From contig NZ_WNHB01000005.1 in NCBI RefSeq assembly GCF_009718825.1, positions 98,733 through 162,732 on the forward strand: DNA of 64,000 bases. Direction: 5' to 3'. Shown here piece by piece: positions 54,621 to 62,118 of this stretch (the first letter of the stretch is position 1; each line of letters begins with the position of its first letter). This stretch comes from Terrilactibacillus tamarindi (lineage in GTDB: Bacteria; Bacillota; Bacilli; Bacillales; Sporolactobacillaceae). Made by a program: the position numbers and the translations under genes. The notes beneath the pieces were generated by a model. The model did not search any database. It saw nothing but the letters and a program-made list of their open reading frames with translations, and was not told the DNA's origin.

Positions 54621-55083
54621 ATGGTAAATGAAATTATTTTAGATAAAACAGCAATCAAATTAGATGAATATAAAGAAGATATAGATAATGGATTAATTAA
54701 CGTTTCGATTGTCTTTCAAGTAACCAGCGAAGATTATCATGATATAGCGACATTACTATATAAAGGAACATTCGATGTAAAAGTACCAGATCGGAATTTA
54801 ACTTTTAAAGAGGTTGTTCAAAAAGTCACCAAATGATAAGCTACGAATCTCGGCGTTGGCTTGTTTTTCCGGTCCTCATGTAGTAAAAGCCTACATTCCG
54901 GTCCTCAAAACGGCGCCGCCTTGATCTTCTTGCTTCTAATTTGTCGCCTTTTTGAACACATATTTAAAATGCACGATTAAGCAATATTATACCTCGATCA
55001 CTAATCTCTATGAAAAAGGTCACGTTGGAGAGTATTCGTTAACTTTACAAGAAATCAAGCGGCCGGAAAGAGGACAAGAATGA
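54621..55083 (+). pseudogene. DUF3219 (YkvR-type) gene interrupted by a MITE
   Basis: The first 63 codons (MVNEIILDKTAIKLDEYKED to VPDRNLTFK) read as a DUF3219 protein. MITE copy 4 follows at 54810. Beyond it, from about 54970, the reading resumes as CTIKQYYTSITNLYEKG and ends ERGQE at the TGA of 55081-55083. The two halves together make the usual length of about 100 aa. Removing the element and one TTAAA copy still leaves one extra base, so the gene has decayed further. The stop overlaps the start of the next gene, so the two were probably translationally coupled. Confidence 0.88.
54810..54963. mobile_element. Hairpin MITE family 1, copy 4 (inside the DUF3219 gene)
   Basis: 154 bp, starting GAGGTTGTTCAAAAAG and ending TTTTTGAACACATAT, flanked by TTAAA on both sides (54805-54809, 54964-54968). 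The right end has drifted slightly from the other copies, so this insertion is older or under less constraint. It is direct evidence that the family transposes. Confidence 0.92.
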
Positions 55084-56078
55084 AGTTAAGTATTTTAGAT
55101 CAATCGCCCATTTCCTCTAATCAAACAGCAAAGGAAGCATTAGAAACCTCCATAAAACTTGCCCAAGCAGGTGAAGCTTTAGGATATGCCAGGTTTTGGA
55201 TGGCGGAGCATCATGATTTACCTGGACTCGCGTGTCCTGCACCAGAGGTTATGCTTAGCTATATTGGCACCCAAACTCATCATATTCGAATCGGTTCAGG
55301 AGCCGTATTACTTCCCCATTATAAACCCTATAAGGTCGCTGAAGTGTTTAACCTTTTAGCGACTCTTTTCCCGGGACGTATTGATTTAGGAATAGGAAGG
55401 GCGCCTGGCGGGTCAGCTGAAGCTACAAATGCTTTAAATGATCATTTTTTAGAACAAGTTTGGAAGATGCCGGATCTTGTGAAAGAACTACTCGAATTTT
55501 TAGATGACGATTTTAAAACCGATAATGCTTACGCTAAGTTATCAGCATCACCAATACCTTTAATATCACCTATGCCTTGGCTCCTTGGAACGAGTAAAAA
55601 AAGTGCTCTTTTAGCTGCGGAAAATGGCATGGCCTATGCATTTGGCCAATTTATGAGTGATATGAATGGAAAAGAGATCATCCGTGATTACTTAGATTCC
55701 TTCCGTCCTCGAAAACCAAGTGAGCGTCCATATGTTATCCTAACGGTTTCTGCCATTTGTGCTGACACAACAGAAAAAGCCAATGATCTTGCCGTAAGTT
55801 CACTCATTTGGGGTTTACAAAGGAGTAAAGGAGAGGGAGGCTTTATTCCATCCTTTCGTGATGCAAAACACTATTCTTTAAGTGAATCAGAAAAAAACGA
55901 GTTAGCAAAAAAGAAACGCAACATGATTATTGGAGATCCAGATGAAGTAAAAGAGAGACTTCAAGAGTTACAAACGACCTATCAAGCGGATGAGATCATG
56001 ATTGTGACGATCACATATAATCCACAAGACAAAATAAGATCCTATGAACTCATCGCAAAGGAATGTATAAAAAAGTAG
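55080..56078 (+). CDS. Luciferase-like (LLM class) flavin-dependent oxidoreductase
   Basis: FMN-dependent monooxygenase-like TIM-barrel protein of 332 aa. The start LSILDQSPISSNQTAKEALE, the WMAEHHDLPG loop, IRIGSGAVLLPHYKPYKVAE and LGIGRAPGGS match the YceB/YhbW-type group, a branch of uncertain substrate. The ATG overlaps the TGA of the interrupted DUF3219 gene (ATGA), so this gene may have lost translational coupling. GAAAGAGGAC still gives it its own ribosome-binding site. Confidence 0.9.
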   Translation: MKLSILDQSPISSNQTAKEALETSIKLAQAGEALGYARFWMAEHHDLPGLACPAPEVMLSYIGTQTHHIRIGSGAVLLPHYKPYKVAEVFNLLATLFPGRIDLGIGRAPGGSAEATNALNDHFLEQVWKMPDLVKELLEFLDDDFKTDNAYAKLSASPIPLISPMPWLLGTSKKSALLAAENGMAYAFGQFMSDMNGKEIIRDYLDSFRPRKPSERPYVILTVSAICADTTEKANDLAVSSLIWGLQRSKGEGGFIPSFRDAKHYSLSESEKNELAKKKRNMIIGDPDEVKERLQELQTTYQADEIMIVTITYNPQDKIRSYELIAKECIKK

Positions 56079-56106
56079 AATGGACGTTAAGTCCATTCTA
56101 CTTGTA
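56074..56106. terminator. Terminator of the LLM oxidoreductase gene
   Basis: AGTAGAATGGAC pairs with GTCCATTCTACT around a short loop; the stem begins within the stop region of the gene. Confidence 0.88.
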
Positions 56107-56117
56107 AATAAATGGGG

Positions 56118-56597
56118 TTAATTTTTGATTTGACTCCGGCTGCCATATCGAAGAATTCGATAGATGGCTAACCCATCGCTGACATTGGTTTTTGAATACT
56201 GAACAGGTACTATGCTGAAAAAACAAAAATACAATGAAAAATAAACAAATTGGTAAAATAGGGTGTGGTAGGGGATAACACCATGTAAAATGAGACTATT
56301 AATCAATAGACTTGTTCCTATATTAAATAAAGGACCACCCAAATACACAAGCATATTCGTTACTCGATTATCCCATTTTAGTTTTGTATAGTTACAATAA
56401 GAATCTATGAAATATAGGCTATTAACTTTGAACTTTCCAAATTTAATCAATTGGCGACCGAAACCCATTTGAAAGGATGCTTTGCCGCCAAAGAGATAAG
56501 CCATAAACAGATGACCTAGTATATGGATAAACGAAACGATTGGGTAAATAATTAATAATCCTATTAAAAGGGGAAAAAGATCTTTTAAATGGAACAT
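56118..56597 (-). CDS. Membrane protein resembling site-2 proteases but lacking the catalytic Glu
   Basis: A 159-aa protein with about four hydrophobic segments. HILGH (25-29) stands where M50 proteases have HExxH, YLGGPLFN (85-92) matches the GGP/N motif, and NVSDG (138-142) matches the third-metal-ligand motif NxxDG. With Ile in place of the catalytic Glu, it is probably an inactive M50-like protein that may still bind metal or sequester a partner. I do not recognise a named family. It has no clear operon partner. Confidence 0.65.
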   Translation of the reverse strand: MFHLKDLFPLLIGLLIIYPIVSFIHILGHLFMAYLFGGKASFQMGFGRQLIKFGKFKVNSLYFIDSYCNYTKLKWDNRVTNMLVYLGGPLFNIGTSLLINSLILHGVIPYHTLFYQFVYFSLYFCFFSIVPVQYSKTNVSDGLAIYRILRYGSRSQIKN

Positions 56598-56676
56598 AAA
56601 GAACCTCTTACTTTAAATTCGTTTAGTCTATTTAGATGATTGTCTTTCTTGTCAATTTCCCCTAATTTACGGAGGT

Positions 56677-56778
56677 TTATACAGGCGAATTTTGTTTTTT
56701 ATTAAGGAATTTAGTTAGTACTTTTTTTCCTGCAAATATAGCGAGACTAATGAATGCGCCTTTGACTAAATTTTTCAT
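56677..56778 (-). CDS. Small hydrophobic protein (33 aa)
   Basis: A 33-codon ORF (MKNLVKGAFISLAIFAGKKV...LNKKQNSPV) with the ideal ribosome-binding site GAGGTGATC 4 nt before the ATG. It has a short hydrophobic helix (about 7-17) between basic ends. It lies downstream of the KGG gene and its terminator on the same strand, so read-through is possible. No family recognised. Confidence 0.6.
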   Translation of the reverse strand: MKNLVKGAFISLAIFAGKKVLTKFLNKKQNSPV

Positions 56779-56802
56779 ATTAGATCACCTCGTTTGTTTG
56801 AA

Positions 56803-56836
56803 TAAAAAGGGGACTGAAGGTCGTCCCCTTAAATTA
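56803..56836 (-). terminator. Terminator of the KGG-repeat gene
   Basis: AAGGGGAC pairs with GTCCCCTT; on the minus strand a T-run follows. Confidence 0.8.
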
Positions 56837-56866
56837 TTAAATAGAAATTTTTGTTCTTGAAAGATT

Positions 56867-57220
56867 TTAGTTTTTGCCGCCTTTACTACCAATTTCTTGA
56901 TAGAATTTCTTATCGTGATTATCAGCTGTGGCTTCGCCGCCTTTTTGACCAATTTCTTGATAGAATTCCTTGTCATGATTATCAGCTGTGGCTTCGCCGC
57001 CTTTTTCGCCAATTTCTTGATAGAATTCCTTATCGTGGTTATCAGCTGTAGCTTGGCCGCCTTTTTCACCGATTTCTTGATAGAAGTCTTTATCGTGGTT
57101 TTTACTAGTGGCCTCTCCGCCTTTACTGCCTATTTCTTGATAGAACTCTTTACCATGTTTCTCACTATTTGCTTGACCGCCTTTTTGTCCTGCTTCTTCT
57201 CTTGTCATTTTGTTAGCCAT
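56867..57220 (-). CDS. KGG-repeat hydrophilic stress protein (GsiB-like, 117 aa)
   Basis: Five copies of a 20-residue repeat of the kind KGGEATADNHDKEFYQEIG follow a start of MANKMTREEAGQ, the layout of GsiB, the glucose-starvation and general-stress protein of Bacillus. The protein is highly charged and probably protects the cytoplasm in desiccation or salt stress (inference from group-1 LEA-like composition). AAGGAGGAATGAC precedes the ATG. A shorter paralogue lies 107 nt upstream. Confidence 0.9.
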   Translation of the reverse strand: MANKMTREEAGQKGGQANSEKHGKEFYQEIGSKGGEATSKNHDKDFYQEIGEKGGQATADNHDKEFYQEIGEKGGEATADNHDKEFYQEIGQKGGEATADNHDKKFYQEIGSKGGKN

Positions 57221-57327
57221 GTGTCATTCCTCCTTGATATATTTAAGTTCAGTTTTTGAAATTTTTCGAATAAATTATTCATAAAGGTAGAATTTGATTG
57301 GATCTCTTGTTATAATAAGGTTGTTTA

Positions 57328-57513
57328 TTAATTGCTTCCGCCTTTATGACCAATTTCTTGATAATATTCTTTATCATGGTTTTTACTAGTGGCTTCGCCG
57401 CCTTTTTCACCAATTTCTTGGTAAAACTCTTTGCCATGTTTTTTGCTAGTAGTTTCTCCGCCTTTATGGCCGGCTTCTTCACGACTCATTTTATGATCGT
57501 TATCTTTCGCCAT
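57328..57513 (-). CDS. KGG-repeat hydrophilic stress protein, short (61 aa)
   Basis: It starts MAKDNDHKMSREEAGHKGG and has two full repeats plus a terminal KGGSN. The ATG at 57513 follows AAAGGAGG; a longer reading from 57558 is rejected. It is the upstream partner of the five-repeat gene, and its leader carries a sigma-B-like promoter, so it may drive both. The two genes differ chiefly in repeat number, suggesting expansion by unequal crossover. Confidence 0.88.
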   Translation of the reverse strand: MAKDNDHKMSREEAGHKGGETTSKKHGKEFYQEIGEKGGEATSKNHDKEYYQEIGHKGGSN

Positions 57514-57545
57514 TTTCAATACCTCCTTTGTCGTTGTACTATACG

Positions 57546-57570
57546 CTTCCCGCCTCACAAGATGTTAAAC
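57546..57570 (-). promoter_or_regulatory. Sigma-B-like promoter of the KGG genes
   Basis: On the minus strand, GTTTAA (57570-57565), 13-bp spacer and GGGAAG (57551-57546), close to the consensus GTTTAA-N12-15-GGGTAT. Confidence 0.65.
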
Positions 57571-57660
57571 ATGATTCTATAATTTATTTTGGATTTTTTC
57601 ATAGAATATGAGATTCGAAATCTATCTTTATAACCTAATTGTTTCGGTTGTTAATATTTA

Positions 57661-57798
57661 TTCGGCAAGTAAAGACCTCACCTCAAGATTCTGAGTAGTC
57701 AAAGAAGATAGGTGGGGGATCAACTGCCCGTAAAGGTTCGATTGGTTCAGCTAACCAACAGTGGGGGATGAAGAAAACCCCACTGTTGGAATTTTTAC
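57661..57798 (+). mobile_element. Family 2 element, copy D (left end shortened)
   Basis: Starts at CGGCAAGTAAAGACC just after TTTAT-like sequence, without the CCCGCCTTAA end of the full copies. It keeps the ACTGCCCGTAAAGG core and the stem around CCAACAGTGGGGG/CCCCACTGTTGG, which has a compensatory change in both arms. Ends at TTTAT (57799-57803). Confidence 0.72.
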
Positions 57799-57817
57799 TT
57801 TATTTAAGCCATAATAA

Positions 57818-57856
57818 AACCCTCTGATAAGTCATCTTTGTTCAGAGGGTTTTTGA
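57818..57856 (-). terminator. Terminator of the pyruvate oxidase gene
   Basis: AAAACCCTCTGA pairs with TCAGAGGGTTTT. Confidence 0.88.
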
Positions 57857-57864
57857 GCCTTTAT

Positions 57865-59592
57865 TTATAGAAAACGTCTAACAACGTCTTTCATTGGTGG
57901 CATTTTTTCTAATTTATGATTTTCCTTTATCGAATTCATTTCATATTTAGCGTAACCTTTTGCTTCATCCATCACGATCTTACCTGGAAGTGGTGCAGCA
58001 TCAACATCGACTGTAACGTCAAGAATGACAGGAACGCCAGCCGTTTTTGCTTTTTCAAATGCAGGTCTTAAATCTTCATATTTCTCGATACGAAAACCTT
58101 TTCCTCCGCAAGCTTCAGCAAATTTGGCATAATCAATATCTTGGAAATCAATCGCGTACGTTAGCTGCCCAACCACTTGTTGCTCATATTTAATGAAGGA
58201 GAGTTGTCGATTATTTAGCACAACGACGATGATCGGCCAATTATATTGAACGGCTGTCGCAAAGTCCTGCATGACCATCGAGAAAGCACCGTCTCCACAA
58301 ATGGCAATCGCTTGTCGATCGGGGAAGGCTTGTTTTGCCGCTAATGCGCCTGGAAGACCACATCCCATGGTGCCAAGCCAAGCAGAGATAATAAAGTCTT
58401 GGTTCTTAACTTTAAGATAACGCGTGGTCCATACGGTTGCTGTTCCGACATCAACAGAGAAGATTGCATCATCTTCGGCAATATCTTGGATGGCTCCCAT
58501 AACCGCTTGAGGCGCAATCGGGGTATCGGTTTTCGCACGATCTTCTTCCATCCAACCGTTCCATGTTGCCATGTTCTTTTGACATGTTTTAAGGAATTGA
58601 CGCTCTGGTACAAAGTCAGAGTGCTCTGTTAACCATGATAGGGCGCTACCTGCATCACCAACAATACCTACATCTATTGAGAAACGTTTACCCATTTTAA
58701 CAGGGTTTATATCAATTTGAATGCCTTTAGCTTGATCGGGTAAATAAGCACTATAAGGGTAATCTGTTCCAACCATAATTAATAAATCAGAGTTCTTCAT
58801 GGCCTCGTAAGCAGGTTTAGTCCCTATTTTCCCTATATTACCGATAAAGTTTGGATGTTCGTCTGGAAGAACACCTTTTCCAGGTAAGGTAATCGCTACG
58901 GGAGCTGAGATATGTTCAGCAAAGGCGGCAAGTTCTTTCTTAGCGTGTTTTGAACCAACACCTGCTAGTATAACAGGTTTTTCTGCTTCGTTAATTAATT
59001 TTACAGCTTCGGCCAAGTCATTTTCAATAAGTCCAGGTAATTTCCTTTCGAACAAAGTAGATAATTGCGGTGTTTGATCCGAAATTTCTTGCAAAGCAAT
59101 ATCATCAGAGATAGATATCACGGCTACACCTTGCTCTTGATAGGCCGTACGAATGGCTTGATTGACAACCGTCGGAAAACTTTCTGCACTCGTAATGTCT
59201 TTATTATAAACAGCCACATCTTTAAATAGTTCGTAAGTATTAACTTCTTGAAAATAATCTGTTCCGGTCAGTTTCGATGAGATATGTCCTACGAGAGCGA
59301 GCATCGGAACATGATCCATTTTGGCATCGTACATGCCATTTAGTAAATGAATGGCTCCTGGTCCTCCAATAGCCAGACACACACCTATTTTTCCAGTTAA
59401 TTTTGAATAGGCCGCAGCTGCCATTGAGGCGACTTCTTCATGACGAACGTTATAGAATGTGATTTTATCTTGTTTTTTACGGAGGGCTTCGACCATCGTG
59501 TTTATCGAGTCACCTGGGATTCCATAGACATGGTCAATTCCCCAATTCTCAAATAATTGAACGACAACATCACTAGCTTTCTTTTTACCCAT
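57865..59592 (-). CDS. Pyruvate oxidase, thiamine-diphosphate and FAD dependent (SpxB/YdaP type)
   Basis: A 575-aa three-domain TPP enzyme. The N-terminal domain has the catalytic Glu in FYNVRHEEVASMAA, the central domain VILAGVGSKHA, and the C-terminal TPP-binding motif ICGDGAFSMVMQDFAT...NN. It most resembles pyruvate oxidases that make acetyl phosphate, CO2 and peroxide, though a quinone-linked PoxB role cannot be excluded by motif. AAGGAGG precedes the ATG. Katalase and peroxide control elsewhere in the window fit a peroxide-producing lifestyle, by inference. Confidence 0.9.
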   Translation of the reverse strand: MGKKKASDVVVQLFENWGIDHVYGIPGDSINTMVEALRKKQDKITFYNVRHEEVASMAAAAYSKLTGKIGVCLAIGGPGAIHLLNGMYDAKMDHVPMLALVGHISSKLTGTDYFQEVNTYELFKDVAVYNKDITSAESFPTVVNQAIRTAYQEQGVAVISISDDIALQEISDQTPQLSTLFERKLPGLIENDLAEAVKLINEAEKPVILAGVGSKHAKKELAAFAEHISAPVAITLPGKGVLPDEHPNFIGNIGKIGTKPAYEAMKNSDLLIMVGTDYPYSAYLPDQAKGIQIDINPVKMGKRFSIDVGIVGDAGSALSWLTEHSDFVPERQFLKTCQKNMATWNGWMEEDRAKTDTPIAPQAVMGAIQDIAEDDAIFSVDVGTATVWTTRYLKVKNQDFIISAWLGTMGCGLPGALAAKQAFPDRQAIAICGDGAFSMVMQDFATAVQYNWPIIVVVLNNRQLSFIKYEQQVVGQLTYAIDFQDIDYAKFAEACGGKGFRIEKYEDLRPAFEKAKTAGVPVILDVTVDVDAAPLPGKIVMDEAKGYAKYEMNSIKENHKLEKMPPMKDVVRRFL

Positions 59593-60241
59593 CGGTAAAT
59601 CAACCTCCTTAAAAGTAAATCCACAGAAGTTAATGAAATGTCAAGATATAATTCCAAATAAATATGACAAAACTGTGAACCCTTATTTTAAGTTTACGAC
59701 TAAAACGATTGAGAATAAAATATTTTGCACTATTGTCGCGTAATCGTTTATTTATATTTAAAAATGTTATTTCATATGCATGCATAGATTATCTGCTTCT
59801 ATCTATATGAAAGGTCTATTCTTAAATCAAGATGGAAATATGATAGAAAAAGAGAAGAGAGAATCATAATGAATTGGAAAAGGGAGTTGAACATGAGGAT
59901 TAAGATTGTGAAATTTTTTAGGACAAATAGGTGGTTGGAATGAAAACAATCAGGATGGAAGAGTGAAACAGATCATCAAAGTTCTAAGGAACGAACCTTT
60001 CCGAAGTTAATAAAAATTGCAGATTTGAAAGATGACGTATTAGAACTTCTATGTGATCAATTTAAAATCGAAGATAAAAGGAAGTATGCCCACAGGACAG
60101 TTTGTAATTTAATAACAGTTGATTTCCATGTTTACAAATAAAAAAGGTCATTACTTAATAACCTGACTAGCGTGGAATTCTAATCAGTCAGGGTCAGGTT
60201 CTTAAACCAAGTATTAGGAACCTTCCTTTGTTGACATGATA
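59593..60241. other. Intergenic region with possible gene remnant
   Basis: About 650 bp without a clear gene. The first part holds the pyruvate oxidase leader with an AAGGAGG site. The middle (59869-60141) contains a possible frameshifted ORF described separately. The last part has inverted repeats (AACCTGAC/GTCAGGTT near 60160-60200) that may end transcription of the regulator gene. Confidence 0.45.
59869..60141 (+). pseudogene. Possible frameshifted remnant ORF
   Basis: An ATG at 59869 opens 25 codons (MNWKRELNMRIKIVKFFRTN...) to a TGA. The next frame then stays open to 60141 (SGWKSETDHQSSKERTFPK ... VDFHVYK) with a plausible coding look. One base change in the middle would join them into about 90 residues. 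No family recognised, and it could be chance. Confidence 0.3.
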
Positions 60242-60910
60242 TTAACTCTTCAGTAGTTTCAAATTCACACAAATCTTCTTTTGTCCGGCTTTCTTTGCTT
60301 TGTTGTCACGATATAGCTGATGTAAGATTCGACTGATCGTTTCTTGTGTAACACCGATATATTCCGCCATGTTTTGTACTGTCATGCCATGTTCTATAAG
60401 AATCCAGTCACCGTCCACTTTCTCACCTGATTCACTCGCCAATCGCTTGAGCAACGAAATAAGTTGATCGGAGGCTGTTTCAAGTACAGAATTCGAAAAT
60501 CGTGTCATCAATTCTTGGTTTTTTACCGTAAGAAACAGGGTCAAGTGTTCGTGGATGGTGGGGTATTTATTAAATAACGTGTTCATTTGTTGTTTGGATA
60601 GAACAAATAATACGCTATCAGATAATGCTTCAGCATTTCCCGGATAGACCGATTTAGTCTGATTAAACCCGACATGCGGAAAAAATTCTCCTTCTGACAA
60701 TAAGCTTGCTATCCACTTTTTTCCTTCTTCGTTTTGTTTATAGATCGCAACTGACCCCTTGATAACGAAGTAATAGTGCGTTAACTTTTCTCCATTAAGA
60801 AATATAGATTCCTTTGCATGAAATTCTTTTATAATTCCCTTGGTCTCAATTTCTTGAACAGAAGCTTCTGAAAGACCTTCTAACCATCCTATAGGTCGTA
60901 AATGTATCAA
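60242..60910 (-). CDS. Crp/Fnr family transcriptional regulator
   Basis: About 222 aa: N-terminal cyclic-nucleotide-binding-like domain (about 10-130; FLNGEKLTHYYFVIKGSVAIY), long helix, and C-terminal HTH (MAEYIGVTQETISRILHQLY). There is no Cys cluster in the N-terminus for an FNR-type iron-sulfur centre, and only one Cys overall, so redox sensing by a cluster is unlikely. The TTG at 60910 follows AAGGTGAT; the ATG at 60928 has no site. It is divergent from the cupin operon and the likely binder of the palindrome between them. Confidence 0.88.
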   Translation of the reverse strand: MIHLRPIGWLEGLSEASVQEIETKGIIKEFHAKESIFLNGEKLTHYYFVIKGSVAIYKQNEEGKKWIASLLSEGEFFPHVGFNQTKSVYPGNAEALSDSVLFVLSKQQMNTLFNKYPTIHEHLTLFLTVKNQELMTRFSNSVLETASDQLISLLKRLASESGEKVDGDWILIEHGMTVQNMAEYIGVTQETISRILHQLYRDNKAKKAGQKKICVNLKLLKS

Positions 60911-60955
60911 TAATATCACCTTTTTCATTACAATTGACGAATTACCTTTGAAAAT

Positions 60956-60969
60956 ATGATCTAGATCAT
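60956..60969. promoter_or_regulatory. CRP/FNR-type palindrome upstream of the cupin operon
   Basis: ATGATCTAGATCAT is a perfect 14-bp palindrome of the TGAT-N4-ATCA type. Its centre is about 41 to 45 bp upstream of the start site predicted from a TATTAT or TATAAA at 60992-61000, the position of class II CRP/FNR activators. Confidence 0.7.
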
Positions 60970-61074
60970 TTTTTTAAAAAGCATCTGTAGCTATTATAAA
61001 TGATAGGAGTTATCAATTAAAGAAGTCATCTCAATTAATGAGGTCAACAATATAAAATAACAGGGGGAAATAAG

Positions 61075-61377
61075 ATGGAACTATTAACATGTCAATTTCA
61101 ACAACAAATGAAGGAACGTCTTTTTCATGATCCATCACAAACGATTGTGCACTTATCATTAGCAAAAAATCAAGAAGTTCCAGAGCACCATGGGGGAAAT
61201 GCGCTAGTAACCGTCATTCCCGTTAAAGGTGAAATTGTTTTCTCAACACAAGAACAATCAGAAACGTTAGTCCCGGGTAAACTCGTTCGTTTGAATGCTA
61301 GAGAACCCCATTCATTGAAAGCTTTACAAGAAAGCGAAGTTATTGTTGTAAAAATCCCAGTTTCAAAAGAAATATAA
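61075..61377 (+). CDS. Small cupin-domain protein
   Basis: A 100-aa single cupin barrel. VPEHHGGNALVTVIPVKGEI is cut from the first cupin motif (two His, then Gly) and NAREPHSL supplies the His of the second. Such small cupins often bind a metal, and in some firmicutes accompany anaerobic or nitrosative genes. GGGGGAAATAAG precedes the ATG. It is the first gene after the CRP/FNR palindrome. Role unknown. Confidence 0.85.
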   Translation: MELLTCQFQQQMKERLFHDPSQTIVHLSLAKNQEVPEHHGGNALVTVIPVKGEIVFSTQEQSETLVPGKLVRLNAREPHSLKALQESEVIVVKIPVSKEI

Positions 61378-61398
61378 TGAGATCAAGGTGAAAAGAGG

Positions 61399-61680
61399 AT
61401 GAAAAAGTTTACGAAAGTCAATAAAGACATATGCATTTCGTGTGGTGCCTGTGAAATGGCTGCGCCTGACATTTTTAATTATGATGAAGATGATTTGGCT
61501 TATTCAATGATTGACGATAACAAAGGGATCACACCCGTTCCAGAGGAATGGATTGATGACTTGATTGAAGCCTATGAAGGTTGTCCAACAGAAGCTATTT
61601 GTGTATCTGACCAACCATTTGAAAATGCTCCTGTTGAAAATGAAGAGCAATCTGGAAAAGACCTTAAAAGTAAGTTATGA
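61399..61680 (+). CDS. Ferredoxin, single [4Fe-4S] type
   Basis: A 93-aa electron carrier. CISCGAC near the N-terminus supplies three cluster Cys and GCPTEAI the fourth, the pattern of the Bacillus Fer [4Fe-4S] ferredoxin. The C-terminal tail is acidic. It lies 21 nt after the cupin stop, so the two are co-transcribed and may supply electrons to the flavodoxin-like protein of the same operon. Confidence 0.93.
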   Translation: MKKFTKVNKDICISCGACEMAAPDIFNYDEDDLAYSMIDDNKGITPVPEEWIDDLIEAYEGCPTEAICVSDQPFENAPVENEEQSGKDLKSKL

Positions 61681-61749
61681 TGATGGCACGACTTCTAATC
61701 TTTACTTCAAGAAGTTGTAAAATTAACCTTAATAGAGATGATATAGAAA

Positions 61750-62118
61750 ATGATTCAAATAAAACGTGTCTATGAGATAAATGAACCATCGGATGGAATA
61801 CGTATCCTTGTTGATCGCCTCTGGCCAAGAGGGATATCGAAAGAAAAGGCAAACCTAGATTTTTGGATGAAAGACGTCGCCCCAAGTTCTTCGCTTAGAA
61901 AATGGTTTAACCATGAAGAATCAAAATTTAGTGAATTTAAGAAAGCATATGAAAGTGAACTCGCTCAAGATGAAGCTAAACAAGAATGCTTAGAAAAAAT
62001 CATGGCTTTAAGTCATCAAAAGAAGGTAACTTTAGTATACGGAGCAAAACATCCTTCTATTAATCACGCCGTTGTTTTACTCGACTTTATTCAAACACAT
62101 TTTCAAACAGACAGGTGA
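61750..62118 (+). CDS. DUF488 family protein (YeaO-like)
   Basis: A 122-aa protein. KRVYEINEPSDGIRILVDRLWPRG and LVYGAKHPSINHAVVL match DUF488/YeaO. The conserved RLWPRG and the VYGAKHP loop are hallmarks, but no activity is known to me. A weak ribosome-binding site (AGAGATG) precedes the ATG. Its stop overlaps the GTG start of the next gene (GTGA), so the two are coupled. Confidence 0.88.
   Translation: MIQIKRVYEINEPSDGIRILVDRLWPRGISKEKANLDFWMKDVAPSSSLRKWFNHEESKFSEFKKAYESELAQDEAKQECLEKIMALSHQKKVTLVYGAKHPSINHAVVLLDFIQTHFQTDR

Noticed and set aside
56851..57582. Long plus-strand ORFs opposite the KGG-repeat genes
   Set aside because: They are produced by the repeated codon pattern on the other strand, have no ribosome-binding sites, and read as biased low-complexity sequence.
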